Positions 17,566 through 26,550 of a DNA stretch of 64,000 nt are shown piece by piece; position 1 is the stretch's first letter, and each line of letters starts with the position of its first letter. The translations under genes were made by a program, and so were the position numbers. The notes under the pieces are model-generated. The model saw only the letters and a program-made list of their open reading frames with translations. It was not told the DNA's origin and searched no databases. The stretch comes from Paracoccaceae bacterium (GTDB lineage: Bacteria > Pseudomonadota > Alphaproteobacteria > Rhodobacterales > Rhodobacteraceae). The stretch lies in the NCBI GenBank assembly GCA_021775315.1, contig JAJFIC010000066.1, positions 20,831-84,830 of the forward strand. The letters are read 5' to 3'.

Positions 17566-18440
17566 GGATTTGCAGACACCTTGCTTGGTAATTTTGGAAG
17601 CAAGGAGGACGATTTGTCCGGAGTTAAATTCACTCAAGAGATCAAACGCGATGCCGTCGCTCAGGTCGTCGTGCGCGGATATGCGGTCAGCGAAGTGGCT
17701 GAACGATTAGGGATCCACCAGTCGACAGGTGAATGCGCAGCACTCATCAAAAGGGGAACCTGGCGCGCGTGTCTCCCTTTTCATGGCTTGCCCCCAAACC
17801 ACTGCCGGGCAGTGAATGAGGTAAGCGGCTATTGAGGCTCATGGTGCAGATTTTTCTGTGCGGTCAATGTGCCGGGTGCTGATGGTTTTTTTCAGTGTGC
17901 TCTACGCTTGGCTAAAGGAACCACTAAGCCAGCGTGCGCAAGAAGACGTCCGGCAAACGGATTTGATCCGGCAAGCATGGGCTGACAGCGATAAAGTTTA
18001 TGGTTATCCATTGGCCGGTAGGTGATTGCTAACAATCACAATAAGGCGAAATCTGCATGACGACTTGCGCGATCAAGGCGAGACCTGTTCCGAGAACCGC
18101 GTCGCACGTTTGGCCAGCTTAGTGGGCATCGCAGCACAGACAGGCTACAAACGGCGTGCTGGTCGATATGGTGGCAAACCTGCGGTCGTCGCAGACAACA
18201 CATTGGACTGACAGTTCGAAGTTGAAGCGCCTGATCGGGTCTGGCTCACCGACATTACATACATCAAAACCCACTAAGGCTGGTCCGTATCTGGCTGTCG
18301 TCATTGATCTGTTCTCAAGGCGCGTCGTTGGCCCCTCTCATTTATTGCTTTGCAATCAGCTGTCGGGCAGGCGGGGTGGATGCAGTCACGCATGACAACG
18401 GACCTCGCCTTGCAAGCCCTGCTCAGCGCGGTGCGGTGGC
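17566..18440 (+). pseudogene. Decayed IS3-family element (orfA and orfB remnants)
   Basis: An AGGAGG RBS at about 17605 precedes a TTG-started orfA remnant encoding SGVKFTQEIKRDAVAQ and the helix-turn-helix VSEVAERLGI, broken after HQST. OrfB pieces follow in order: YAWLKEPLSQRAQEDVRQ near 17905, a stop after VYGY, then HDDLRDQGETCSENRVARL near 18057, RVWLTDITYIKTH near 18236 ending at a stop, LAVVIDLFSRRVVG in another frame near 18290, and MQSRMTTDLALQALL near 18379. About 45 bases of foreign sequence split the last two. The C-terminal DDE half is gone, so it is not mobile. It sits exactly at the 3' edge of the anaerobic block. Confidence 0.85.
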
Positions 18441-18597
18441 AAAATGACACTGAATTCTCTTTGCGACATATTCTACTTCTGCACGGTTTCTTTTTGAACC
18501 TTCCCGCCAACGGGGATAGGCTGAAGCCATAAAAGCGTCAGCGGTTGTTTCCGGGGCAGCGGAATTGGTTTTGGCTCGGGCCGCTTGCGATCACATA

Positions 18598-20583
18598 ATG
18601 ACGAAAGCGATGCCAATGGCCACCACTCGTGCTTCTTCTCAGCGCACCGCGCTTCTTTGCGGCCCCTATCAATCCGGCAAATCGACCTTGTTCGAGGCTC
18701 TTTTAGCAGCGACCGGCGCCCATGTGTTGCATGGTCAGGGTCTTTCTTTGGCGGACAGTTCACCCGAGGCAAAGGCACATTCGATGTCGACCGAGATGAA
18801 TGTGGCAAGTTCTGCGTATTCGGGCGAAAGCTGGACATTCATTGACTGCCCGGGCTCGATCGAGTTGACGCAGGAAACACGTGACGCCATTTGTGTCGCA
18901 GATATCGCCGTGGTTGTGGTGGAGCCGGAAGAAAGCAAAGTGCTGGCGCTAGCCTCGTACCTGAAAATGCTGGACGAGGCCGGCGTGCCGCATCTGGTCT
19001 TCATTAACAAGTTTGACAAGAAAAACCTCTCGGTCCGGGCATTGCTCCAAGCCTTTCAGGGGGCTTCCGAGCATCCCTTGGTTCTGCGCGAAATTCCGAT
19101 CCACGAAGGGGATGTGGTCACGGGTCATATCGACCTTGTGTCAGAACGCGCTTTCCACTGGGAAGAGGGCAAAACATCCAGTCTGATCAAATTGCCCGAG
19201 ATGGTTTTAGACCGCGAAGTCGAGGCCCGTGCAGAGATGATGGAGAGTCTGGCCGATTTTGACGACGGTCTTTTGGAAAAACTACTGGAAGACATAACAC
19301 CATCGAAAACCGATCTTTATGACACTCTGACCAATGACCTTTCGTCAAATCTTGTTGTGCCGGTGTTCTTTGGCTCGGCCGAACAGGGCCATGGGATTAC
19401 CCGGCTGATGAAGGCCCTGCGCCATGAGGCGCCGGATATCAAGGTTACGGCCGAACGTTTGGGCGTAAAAGCCAATGCGCAAGTTTGGGTGAAGGTGTTC
19501 AAAACGCTGCATGCAGGCCATGCGGGCAAGGTGTCTTATGGCCGTGTCCTTTCTGGTTCGCTCAAAGCGGGTGATCATCTTGCCGGGGTGCGGCCCTCAG
19601 GGATGAGCAAGCTTTTTGGTCGCAAAATGGAGCTGATCAGCGGTGCCGTTGCCGGCGATGTGGTTGCCCTTACTAAGATGGAAGAGGTTCAGACCGGTGA
19701 TCTGATCTCAACAGATAGCCGTAAGGCGCGCGACGTTCCCCCACCAACCCCGTTGTATTCGCTGGCGATCAAAACCAGTAAACGCGGTGATGAAGTGAAA
19801 CTGCCTGAGGCTTTGCACAAACTTCTGGATGAAGACCCGTCGCTTTCTTCTGAATTTGACGATGCCACCGGCGAACAAGTACTGCGCGGCCAAGGTGATG
19901 TGCAGCTAGGACTGGTGCTGGAAAAACTGAAAGGTCGCTATGGGCTTACGGTATCCGCCACCACTCCAAAGATAGCTTACCGCGAAAGTATCCGCAAAAC
20001 TGTGATCAAAAAGGTTCGCCACAAAAAGCAAAGTGGTGGGCATGGTGAATTTGGGGAAGTCGAGCTGAAGGTCTCGCCGCGTGCGCGGGGAAAAGAGTTC
20101 AAGTTCTCTGAGTCAATTCGTGGCGGCGTTGTCCCCCGACAGTATTTCAGTGCCGTTGAAACCGGGGTGCTGGACGCAATGGTCGAGGGCCCGCAGGGCA
20201 ATCAGGTTGTTGACGTAGCGGTTGAACTGACAGATGGCAAACACCATTCGGTTGATAGCTCGGAAATGGCATTTCGCAGGGCAGGCGCACAGGCAACGCG
20301 CGAAGCTTTGGCAGCTGCCGATTCAGTGGTTCTTGAACCTGTTAACAACGTAAAAATTTCGGTACCGGACCAGTTCATTTCGTCGATCCAGAAAATTATC
20401 ACTGGTAGACGCGGGCAGATTCTCGGGATGGAAACAAAGGCAGGATGGACCGGCTGGGAAGAGGTCTCAAGCCAGATACCCACTGCCGAAATGCAGGACC
20501 TGATCACTGAAATCCGCTCAGTCACGCAAGGGGTTGGATCGTTCGAGACCAGCTTTGATCATTTGCAGGAGGTGCTGGTGTAG
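18598..20583 (+). CDS. Elongation factor G-like GTPase (FusA paralogue)
   Basis: 661 residues from the ATG at 18598 (other in-frame ATGs at 18610 and 18616). P-loop GPYQSGKST at about residue 24, DCPG for G3 and NKFD for G4 are intact, then EF-G domains II-V, with RHKKQSGGHGEFGEVEL and RRGQILGME matching domain IV/V segments. The usual EF-G switch I sequence is not recognisable and the protein is shorter than true EF-G (about 700). Such EF-G-like proteins occur beside a canonical fusA in many alphaproteobacteria; their role is not settled. Monocistronic, next to the IS3 remnant. Confidence 0.85.
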   Translation: MTKAMPMATTRASSQRTALLCGPYQSGKSTLFEALLAATGAHVLHGQGLSLADSSPEAKAHSMSTEMNVASSAYSGESWTFIDCPGSIELTQETRDAICVADIAVVVVEPEESKVLALASYLKMLDEAGVPHLVFINKFDKKNLSVRALLQAFQGASEHPLVLREIPIHEGDVVTGHIDLVSERAFHWEEGKTSSLIKLPEMVLDREVEARAEMMESLADFDDGLLEKLLEDITPSKTDLYDTLTNDLSSNLVVPVFFGSAEQGHGITRLMKALRHEAPDIKVTAERLGVKANAQVWVKVFKTLHAGHAGKVSYGRVLSGSLKAGDHLAGVRPSGMSKLFGRKMELISGAVAGDVVALTKMEEVQTGDLISTDSRKARDVPPPTPLYSLAIKTSKRGDEVKLPEALHKLLDEDPSLSSEFDDATGEQVLRGQGDVQLGLVLEKLKGRYGLTVSATTPKIAYRESIRKTVIKKVRHKKQSGGHGEFGEVELKVSPRARGKEFKFSESIRGGVVPRQYFSAVETGVLDAMVEGPQGNQVVDVAVELTDGKHHSVDSSEMAFRRAGAQATREALAAADSVVLEPVNNVKISVPDQFISSIQKIITGRRGQILGMETKAGWTGWEEVSSQIPTAEMQDLITEIRSVTQGVGSFETSFDHLQEVLV

Positions 20584-20600
20584 CAGGCGGCCTGGCGGCA

Positions 20601-20651
20601 TTGACACATTAGCGTGTCGATCAGCCTTACAACGGATAAGTAAGGTTGAGT
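20601..20651. terminator. Two adjacent hairpins between convergent genes
   Basis: TTGACAC/GTGTCGA (loop ATTAGC) at 20601-20619 and CAGCCTTAC/GTAAGGTTG (loop AACGGATAA) at 20622-20648, each with one G-T pair. Neither has a T-tract, so they are weak candidates for ending the EF-G-like and hydratase transcripts that converge here. Confidence 0.3.
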
Positions 20652-20714
20652 GAACAAGATACCCTACGCCCGCCACTGTTTTCCGCCGACAATAATTCAT
20701 CGGGCTGTCTGTCG

Positions 20715-21527
20715 TTAGCAAAAGGCGATCGTTGCGCCCGGCAGGTCGATGCCGTCTAGCCGGGTGGTCCAGCGGTCGCCGGGCGATATCGGTACGGCGT
20801 CAGTCAAGGTTCCGGTGGTAATGATCTCTCCCTCGCCGACAGGTGTTGCGCCGGGGTCAGTTGCCAGCGTGTCGAGAAGATGGTCGAGCGCCCGTAACGG
20901 ACCATCCAAAACATCCGCGCCGCAGCCCGTCAGCCGCTTGCCGTCCGGCCCCTCAAGCAAGATACGAAAACGCGGTAGCTGGTTGATGATGGATTGCGTC
21001 AGGGGCAACCGCGGGCCGAGATAGAGCGCGCTGTGCAGTCCGAAAGCGGCGGCACAGTCCGTACCGGAAAAGCGCCAGTCAGGGAAGGGCGAAAATACGA
21101 TCTCGAACCCGTGTGACACCCAAGCGATGCACCCGGCAAGCTCAGCCTCGCTCATCCCCGCTCGGGGCGCGGACTTCAAGCCGAATGCGATCTCCGGTTC
21201 TAGCCGTGGTTCGGGCATCGGCGGTAAAGTGTGCAATCCATCGCCAATCTCGTGCAGAGTTGTATCCCACACCGGCCCCCATATCGGGCCCGAGACGCCG
21301 TAGATCGGCCAGATCGTGCGGTTTGTGAAACCAATCTTGCGGCCCACCTGCCGCTCGCCCCGTGCTTCGCGCAGCGCAGTGATCCTATGGGCCACACGAT
21401 ACGCCGCTTTGGCGTCGAAGCCAGAGTCGCCATCGGAAAATGAAGCGATCTGGCGGCCGGTGTCATAGGCATCAAGCAGTTCAGCGACATAGGCCTCAAT
21501 CGTGGCATCTGCTATCGAACCTGTCAT
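20715..21527 (-). CDS. 2-oxopent-4-enoate hydratase / fumarylacetoacetase-superfamily protein
   Basis: 270 residues from the ATG whose first base is 21527, chosen for the AAGGAGG RBS seven bases upstream; an in-frame ATG ten codons earlier lacks one. Visible features: GRKIGFTNRTIWPIYGV, EPEIAFGL (acidic metal ligands), and a C-terminal GEIITTGTLTDA, the pattern of MhpD/hydratase-like FAH proteins that hydrate 2-hydroxy-dienoates or hydrolyse beta-diketones with a divalent metal. The neighbouring aconitase-X and MFS genes on the same strand suggest one catabolic cluster; the substrate is unknown. Confidence 0.8.
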   Translation of the reverse strand: MTGSIADATIEAYVAELLDAYDTGRQIASFSDGDSGFDAKAAYRVAHRITALREARGERQVGRKIGFTNRTIWPIYGVSGPIWGPVWDTTLHEIGDGLHTLPPMPEPRLEPEIAFGLKSAPRAGMSEAELAGCIAWVSHGFEIVFSPFPDWRFSGTDCAAAFGLHSALYLGPRLPLTQSIINQLPRFRILLEGPDGKRLTGCGADVLDGPLRALDHLLDTLATDPGATPVGEGEIITTGTLTDAVPISPGDRWTTRLDGIDLPGATIAFC

Positions 21528-21705
21528 CCAAGAGCCTCCTTGCAGCATGAACGGCAATCTGACCTGATGTATGGCTGGGGGTTGGAAGAAAGTGCGTTAA
21601 CGATATCTGATTGCCTTCCATCAAGTGGTCCTGCTTGAATGTTAGTGCATGATTGGCGTGGGTTCCACCGTGATGATGGTTTCGGGTGTCCGCGCGCAAT
21701 CCGGT

Positions 21706-23416
21706 TTACGCTTCCAGCCAGTGCGGAAGGCCGTCCGGCGCGTTTCCGTCGAGGGCACAGGTCACGCAATCCTTAAGGCTGCCAAACCGTACACGCCGGC
21801 CCGAAAGTCCAAAAGCATAATGTGCGTATTTCCCCGAGTTGGTCATCAGGACACGAGCGTGCGAAGGAAACACCGGTTCGGTGATTGAACACCAGCAAAG
21901 ATCAGGGATCAACTGAACGCCAGCAGCTTCAAGCCGTCCTGCGACGCCTTCGGATTGCGCTTGCTCCAGTTCATCCCGGCCTATCGTCACGATCACCTCC
22001 GTGTCCGGATGTCTTTGACGCCCGTCTAGCAGATCTGCAAGCAGGCGGACTTCGGAGGACGAGACGTGGGGGCTGCCTATGGCCACCAGATCAACCCGCG
22101 TTTCAGTGCCGTTGAGTTCGTGCCACGCAGTTGCCAAGTCGACGACGCCGCAAGAAATGTGATCTGCGCCTTTAGCCAGTGCGAGATGCGCTTCCGGTGT
22201 GTGGCCTGCAATATGCAGCATTGGCGCGCCAGAGGTCGTACCAAAAGCGGCGCAAAGCGCCTTGAGATCATCCCTGGTGAGGCGCGCGTCTCTCAGCCCG
22301 GTCAAAAGCGGCACGCGATCGGGCGAGAGCTTGCCAGCCAGCCAGCCCACCAAAGGCCAAATCGATTCATCATAGGCGAGCTCGGGTAGTGCAAAATTGA
22401 TCACTCTGCCGGGCGCGCGGCCGGCGTCGGTGTACACGCCGGACACCGGCGCACGGCCGGTCATTGCAATGCAGAGATCCAGGTAATCGGGATGCTTGGC
22501 CGTGCGCGCACCGATCACGCTATTTGCAAATATCACAGCATTGGATTCCGACCAACCGATGCATTCGCCTTGCTGCGGTGCATCGCTTAGCAGGTAGGGG
22601 GCACAAGTAAAGGTCGGTCGCGCGCCCATCTTCACGTAAGCGTCGGCCAGTCGGCTTGCGCGCGTCCCGAACTTTGAAGGGACACCCCGAGATTTCCAGT
22701 TCTCCCGGTCCACCGAAATCGCGTTGATAGTGGTCGGTATCGAAACCTGCGCCCCCATGGCCGCCAGTTTTTCCGCGAATATCAAGTTCGCGGAATGCGC
22801 TAGAATACAGCCATCAATATGCCCACGAGTCACGTCCATCAGACGCGGAGCCTGCTGTGCGACCGCCATGAGGCAGACAATCTCTATCGCGGTCTGCGTG
22901 GCCAGACCGGCGCTTCCGTTCAGCATCGCGCGGTCTTTTTCCTCTAGGTGCAATTCGCCGAAATCGGCTTGTTCTAAGGCGATGTCTATAGTGTCCGCTA
23001 CTAGCCTTCGTGCGCGGATGGTGGCAGTTTTTGACCGTTTGAGACTGTCATAATTTGCTTTTGACAGCCGCAGCGTGGCGACGGGCCGATCGAAGATCCG
23101 TTCTGATACAAGAGCGCCCAGTGTAAGGACCTCTTCATCTTCGCAAAAGATAAGTGCAGCAGGGGCACAGCCAGCCAGCGCAAGTTCAAGCAATACGCCA
23201 CTTCCGCTGCACGACCCGCGTGATGTTGACATCATCAGCATTTTGGAGGCGATGCACTGGCCGTAATTTGGGTGGTGGACATCAATGATATGGCCGGTTG
23301 CGGGATCGACCCCCCCCCCAGAAACTCAGCCCTTCGTCGCAGTGAAGGATTTCGCCTTGGGCGTCGGCCGCTACAATCATGAGCGCAGTCACAAGACTTG
23401 ATGAAGTATTGTTCAA
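21706..23416 (-). pseudogene. Aconitase X family protein (swivel + large domain), frameshifted at a 10-C run
   Basis: The uninterrupted 511-residue frame starts at 23241 but lacks the beginning of its first domain. Upstream, in a different frame, are the missing residues: EGLSFWGG before, and VDPATGHIIDVHHPNYGQ after, a run of ten C (23310-23319). With nine C the two join into one protein from a TTG at 23416 (AGGGG RBS). The N-terminal part is the aconitase-X small/swivel domain (TSRGSCSGSGVLLE); the rest is the large domain. Relatives dehydrate cis-3-hydroxy-L-proline or phosphomevalonate. It is either a pseudogene, a sequencing error in a homopolymer, or a slippage-variable gene. Confidence 0.82.
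23310..23319. repeat. C10 homopolymer causing a reading-frame shift
   Basis: Ten consecutive C on the plus strand (ten G in the coding strand of the aconitase-X gene). Nine would keep the conserved FWGGVDP motif in frame; ten produce a stop at 23326-23328 when read from the downstream frame. Confidence 0.95.
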
Positions 23417-23530
23417 TTTTCCACCCCTACAGACACGAGACCTCTGTCTCAATGTACTGACACTATAGCTAGGCTCGCGAAAGCGTCATTATGCTAAATT
23501 GCGGCCCGTCTAAAATCGCCCATCGCTAGC

Positions 23531-24769
23531 TTAGCTCTCCATCCGCGCCAGAAACCTGCGCAGACGGGCCAGAATGGCAAGCAGGATGGTGCACACCACC
23601 GTTAGGGCAGCCAGTGGTAAAACGAAACTGCCGGACAGATCAGACAAAACACCGAAAGTGATCGGCCCCATTACGCCACCGATCTCGGCAAAGGTGAAAA
23701 ACAGCCCGCCTGCAAGGCCAAGCCGTTCTTCCGGGATGCGCGGTGTCTCCATCAGCAGCAGGATCGCCACTGTCATCATTGCGCCACGCGCAAGGCCTTG
23801 CAGGATTAGCCCCGCGACCATCAGCGGCCCGGCCGATACTTGTAACAATAGGCTTGCCGCCAACGAGAACACGAAGAGCACCGCCATGACCATCAGCCGC
23901 CGTTCCGGCACAGCAAGGCGCGGGACCACCAGCGCACCGACGATCCCGACCGTTGAGGGGATCGCGGCCCAATACCCGGCTTGCACAGCCGAAAACCCAT
24001 GGCCGCGTAGAATCTCGGGCAGCCAGTTGTTCAGACCGTGGTTGATGAAAAAGATACCGATACTCATCGCCAGGATCATCTGTACCTCGGGAAGGCGCAC
24101 GATCTCGCTAAAGGCCGACAGGTTAAATTTCTTGCCGCCGTCTTCTTCCCCACTATGTTTGCGGCCGCCCGGCAGGCTCGCAATCGCGAACCAAACCGCG
24201 CCACTCAGCGCGACCAGAACGGCATAAACCATCATCACGCCTCGCCAATCGTTGCCCACCATTGGCATGACAACGCTATTGGTCAGCGACAGCGAAAGGA
24301 TCCCGCCGAGATAGGGCCCGGTCACATATATCCCCATCGCTGACGCGCGGGTTTTTCCCTGAAAGAGGCGCGCAATCAGCTTAGGTGCCCCAATCGAAAT
24401 CATCGGCCCTCCAACCCCAAATAGCGCGACTGCAAGCAGCAATTGAACCGGAGTTTCAGCGTAGCTGCGCGCCAGCCCGGATGAGGCCATCAAGAGGGTT
24501 GCCAGCAATAGCATACGCCGCGCGCCCAGACGGTCGAGTAGGATACCGCAGGGAATGGCGGCCAAAATATAGGTCAGGGGCCATGCCCCAAGGATTACTC
24601 CCATCAAACCGTTACTAATGCCAAGTTCAGCACTTATCGGGCTTACCAAGGGTGCCATCGCCGCAGCGGTCAATCCAAAGCAAAAATAGATCAACCAGAC
24701 CCCAAAAAGGATCAGCCATCGCACCGGTGCTGTTTTACAGGGGACAGACGGAGAGAGGGTATGGGTCAA
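23531..24769 (-). CDS. MFS transporter (CynX/NimT-like)
   Basis: 412 residues with twelve hydrophobic segments; the family A-like motif DRLGARR lies in the loop after helix 2, and there is a hydrophilic central loop rich in charged residues (GGRKHSGEEDGGKK). Resembles CynX/NimT-type permeases for small organic anions or amino-acid-like substrates. Same strand as the aconitase-X and hydratase genes with a gap of about 115 bp, so probable uptake for that pathway. The substrate cannot be predicted. Confidence 0.85.
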   Translation of the reverse strand: MTHTLSPSVPCKTAPVRWLILFGVWLIYFCFGLTAAAMAPLVSPISAELGISNGLMGVILGAWPLTYILAAIPCGILLDRLGARRMLLLATLLMASSGLARSYAETPVQLLLAVALFGVGGPMISIGAPKLIARLFQGKTRASAMGIYVTGPYLGGILSLSLTNSVVMPMVGNDWRGVMMVYAVLVALSGAVWFAIASLPGGRKHSGEEDGGKKFNLSAFSEIVRLPEVQMILAMSIGIFFINHGLNNWLPEILRGHGFSAVQAGYWAAIPSTVGIVGALVVPRLAVPERRLMVMAVLFVFSLAASLLLQVSAGPLMVAGLILQGLARGAMMTVAILLLMETPRIPEERLGLAGGLFFTFAEIGGVMGPITFGVLSDLSGSFVLPLAALTVVCTILLAILARLRRFLARMES

Positions 24770-24938
24770 AGTTCCACCTTTGGTGCTTGGGCCGCATCGG
24801 CGTGACAGAGAGCCTGTCGCAAATTATGGTGTGCCAATAATAACGTTAACGTCAGGAAACGGGATGAAGCGGAAATTGTAGAACAAAACCAAGGTTTGGT
24901 TAATTCCGGTTAATGACCCAATTCAGCTCATCCGGGTG

Positions 24939-25343
24939 TTACGATTTCAAATGATGGATATAGGGCTTCAGGTCCAGCAGGGGTGTTCCGTCAATGCAGT
25001 CCATCGCGGTCACAGTCATGATGGTTTTATCAATTGACAAAATCTCAACGGTGCTCAATCCAATCGGGTTAGGACGCGCGGGAGACCGGATCGAAAAAAC
25101 GCCGCGCTCTTCATTGGCTTCAGACCATTTTGGCACCGTCTTCAATACGCTTCTGTCCGCTTGATCTAGCCAATACAAAACCTGGACATGAGCACCAACC
25201 TTCAGGCCGTTGATTGCCGAGGCGTATTTTTCATCAACGATGATCTGACTGGTCCCATTTTCGGGTCTGGCTTGCCCAGGGCACTCTGCTGTCGTTTGGT
25301 AAGGTGTTTTGATGTGGCCTACGAATACCAATTCTGCGCTCAT
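24939..25343 (-). CDS. trmO: TrmO-like tRNA m6t6A37 methyltransferase (TsaA/YaeB family)
   Basis: 134 residues. GHIKTPY near the start, then RGVFSIRSPARPNPIGLS, and DGTPLLDLKPYI near the C-terminus are the three signature blocks of the TsaA/TrmO family, which N6-methylates t6A37 of some threonine tRNAs using S-adenosylmethionine. It is shorter than E. coli TrmO (about 235), matching the single-domain form common in bacteria. Short forms of this family are sometimes unverified as methyltransferases. Monocistronic. Confidence 0.8.
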   Translation of the reverse strand: MSAELVFVGHIKTPYQTTAECPGQARPENGTSQIIVDEKYASAINGLKVGAHVQVLYWLDQADRSVLKTVPKWSEANEERGVFSIRSPARPNPIGLSTVEILSIDKTIMTVTAMDCIDGTPLLDLKPYIHHLKS

Positions 25344-25459
25344 GCGCTTACTCCTTCTCGGGAAAACCGATCCTGCATTAGTGTCGATGACCGCTTCTGG
25401 CCAAAATTTGTCTGTAATCTTAACCTAAAGAAACAAATCATCCCTGTCAGCCATCGGCG

Positions 25460-25567
25460 AAGAATGCACATGGCGTCGAGGCTGTTTTGGACTGGCTCAA
25501 ACTCAAGCGGATCATGGCCGGAATTTACGCCAGCAAGACGGGTCGACCGAGCTATCCATTGCTAACC
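25460..25567 (+). pseudogene. IS5-family transposase N-terminal remnant
   Basis: About 36 codons in frame +: AVLDWLKLKRIMAGIYASKT then GRPSYPLLT, the N-terminus typical of IS5-type transposases (normally continuing into FRALLLQ). The similarity ends at about 25567 and nothing of the DDE core remains. It lies in the 244-bp gap between trmO and the deacylase gene. Confidence 0.6.
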
Positions 25568-25587
25568 CATATTAGCACAACCATGCA

Positions 25588-26550
25588 CTAAGTGGCATCT
25601 TGGGCGACAACCGCAATAACATCACCCCTGCGCGACAACCCTTGTCCCCCAATGCAAAGCACCCATCCGTCATGAGGTGCAAAATAGGCGCGCGGTTTCG
25701 TGCCTACCCGGTCGATGAACCGCCCATGCCCCAGAATGTCGCCCTCGCGCACTGCGTCCCCCAAATCGATGGCTGGCACAAAAATCATATCATCATCGCA
25801 GATCAGAAATCTGTCGGACGGAGGCAGACGCACATAGTGCGATGTCGGCGGGGCCTCTTTCACTGGCAGATGCCCAAGGGCTGCAACCATCCGCGCCAGA
25901 CCCTCGGTCGCGAGGGTAGCCGTGTGTCGCGTCACCATGCCTGCGCCACCCAGTTCGGACGAGATAATGACTTTTCCCAAATTTTCGGCAACCGCATCAA
26001 TTGTCATTGAGGCGTGGTCTTCGTTTATCAACACGGTGAACGGCGCGCCGAAGGCCATGCTGGCGGCCTTTGCCAAGGCGACTTGCGAGGACGCTTCGGG
26101 CACCAATATGCTGGACGCAAAGTTCAAGGTGCGCCCGCCAGAATGAAGGTCCACGATGTGATCAGACAGGGGCATCATCGTCTCGCTCAGCCAATGGGCA
26201 ATGCGCTGTGTGAGGCTGCCCAAAGGATCACCTGGGAACACACGGTTCAAATTCAACCCGTCATCGGGCGTCAGACGTGTTCCCGCCATCACGGCAGGCA
26301 AGTTGAGGGCCGGCAGAAGGATCAAGCGCCCGACCAGTGCGTTGGTATCGACAGCATGCGCCAAGGCATCAATCGCAACGGGCCCCTCGTATTCGTCGCC
26401 ATGCATCCCGCCCAAGATCAATGTGGTCGGCCCTTCAGAGCCATTCAAACAATGAATGGGCAGGCGGACCGATTGCCATGCACTTTTGTTGGTTGAATTG
26501 TGAAAATGCACATATCCTGAGGTTAAGCCGGGTTGGTCGAGCACGATCAT
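25588..26550 (-). CDS. Succinylglutamate desuccinylase/aspartoacylase-family deacylase (EutE/DoeB-like)
   Basis: 320 residues. Zinc site GGMHGDEYEGP (His50, Glu53) and DLHSGG (second His, about residue 139) are intact, followed by LNLNRVFPG typical of M14-like deacylases. The C-terminal third is a beta-barrel/biotinyl-like domain (DAVREGDILG, GDVIAVV). Best matched by memory to EutE/DoeB, which deacetylates N-alpha-acetyl-diaminobutyrate in ectoine breakdown. Its start overlaps the stop of the upstream eutB-like gene by ATGA, last gene of a five-gene operon. The ring-opening hydrolase DoeA is not in the window, so the substrate may differ. Confidence 0.82.
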   Translation of the reverse strand: MIVLDQPGLTSGYVHFHNSTNKSAWQSVRLPIHCLNGSEGPTTLILGGMHGDEYEGPVAIDALAHAVDTNALVGRLILLPALNLPAVMAGTRLTPDDGLNLNRVFPGDPLGSLTQRIAHWLSETMMPLSDHIVDLHSGGRTLNFASSILVPEASSQVALAKAASMAFGAPFTVLINEDHASMTIDAVAENLGKVIISSELGGAGMVTRHTATLATEGLARMVAALGHLPVKEAPPTSHYVRLPPSDRFLICDDDMIFVPAIDLGDAVREGDILGHGRFIDRVGTKPRAYFAPHDGWVLCIGGQGLSRRGDVIAVVAQDAT

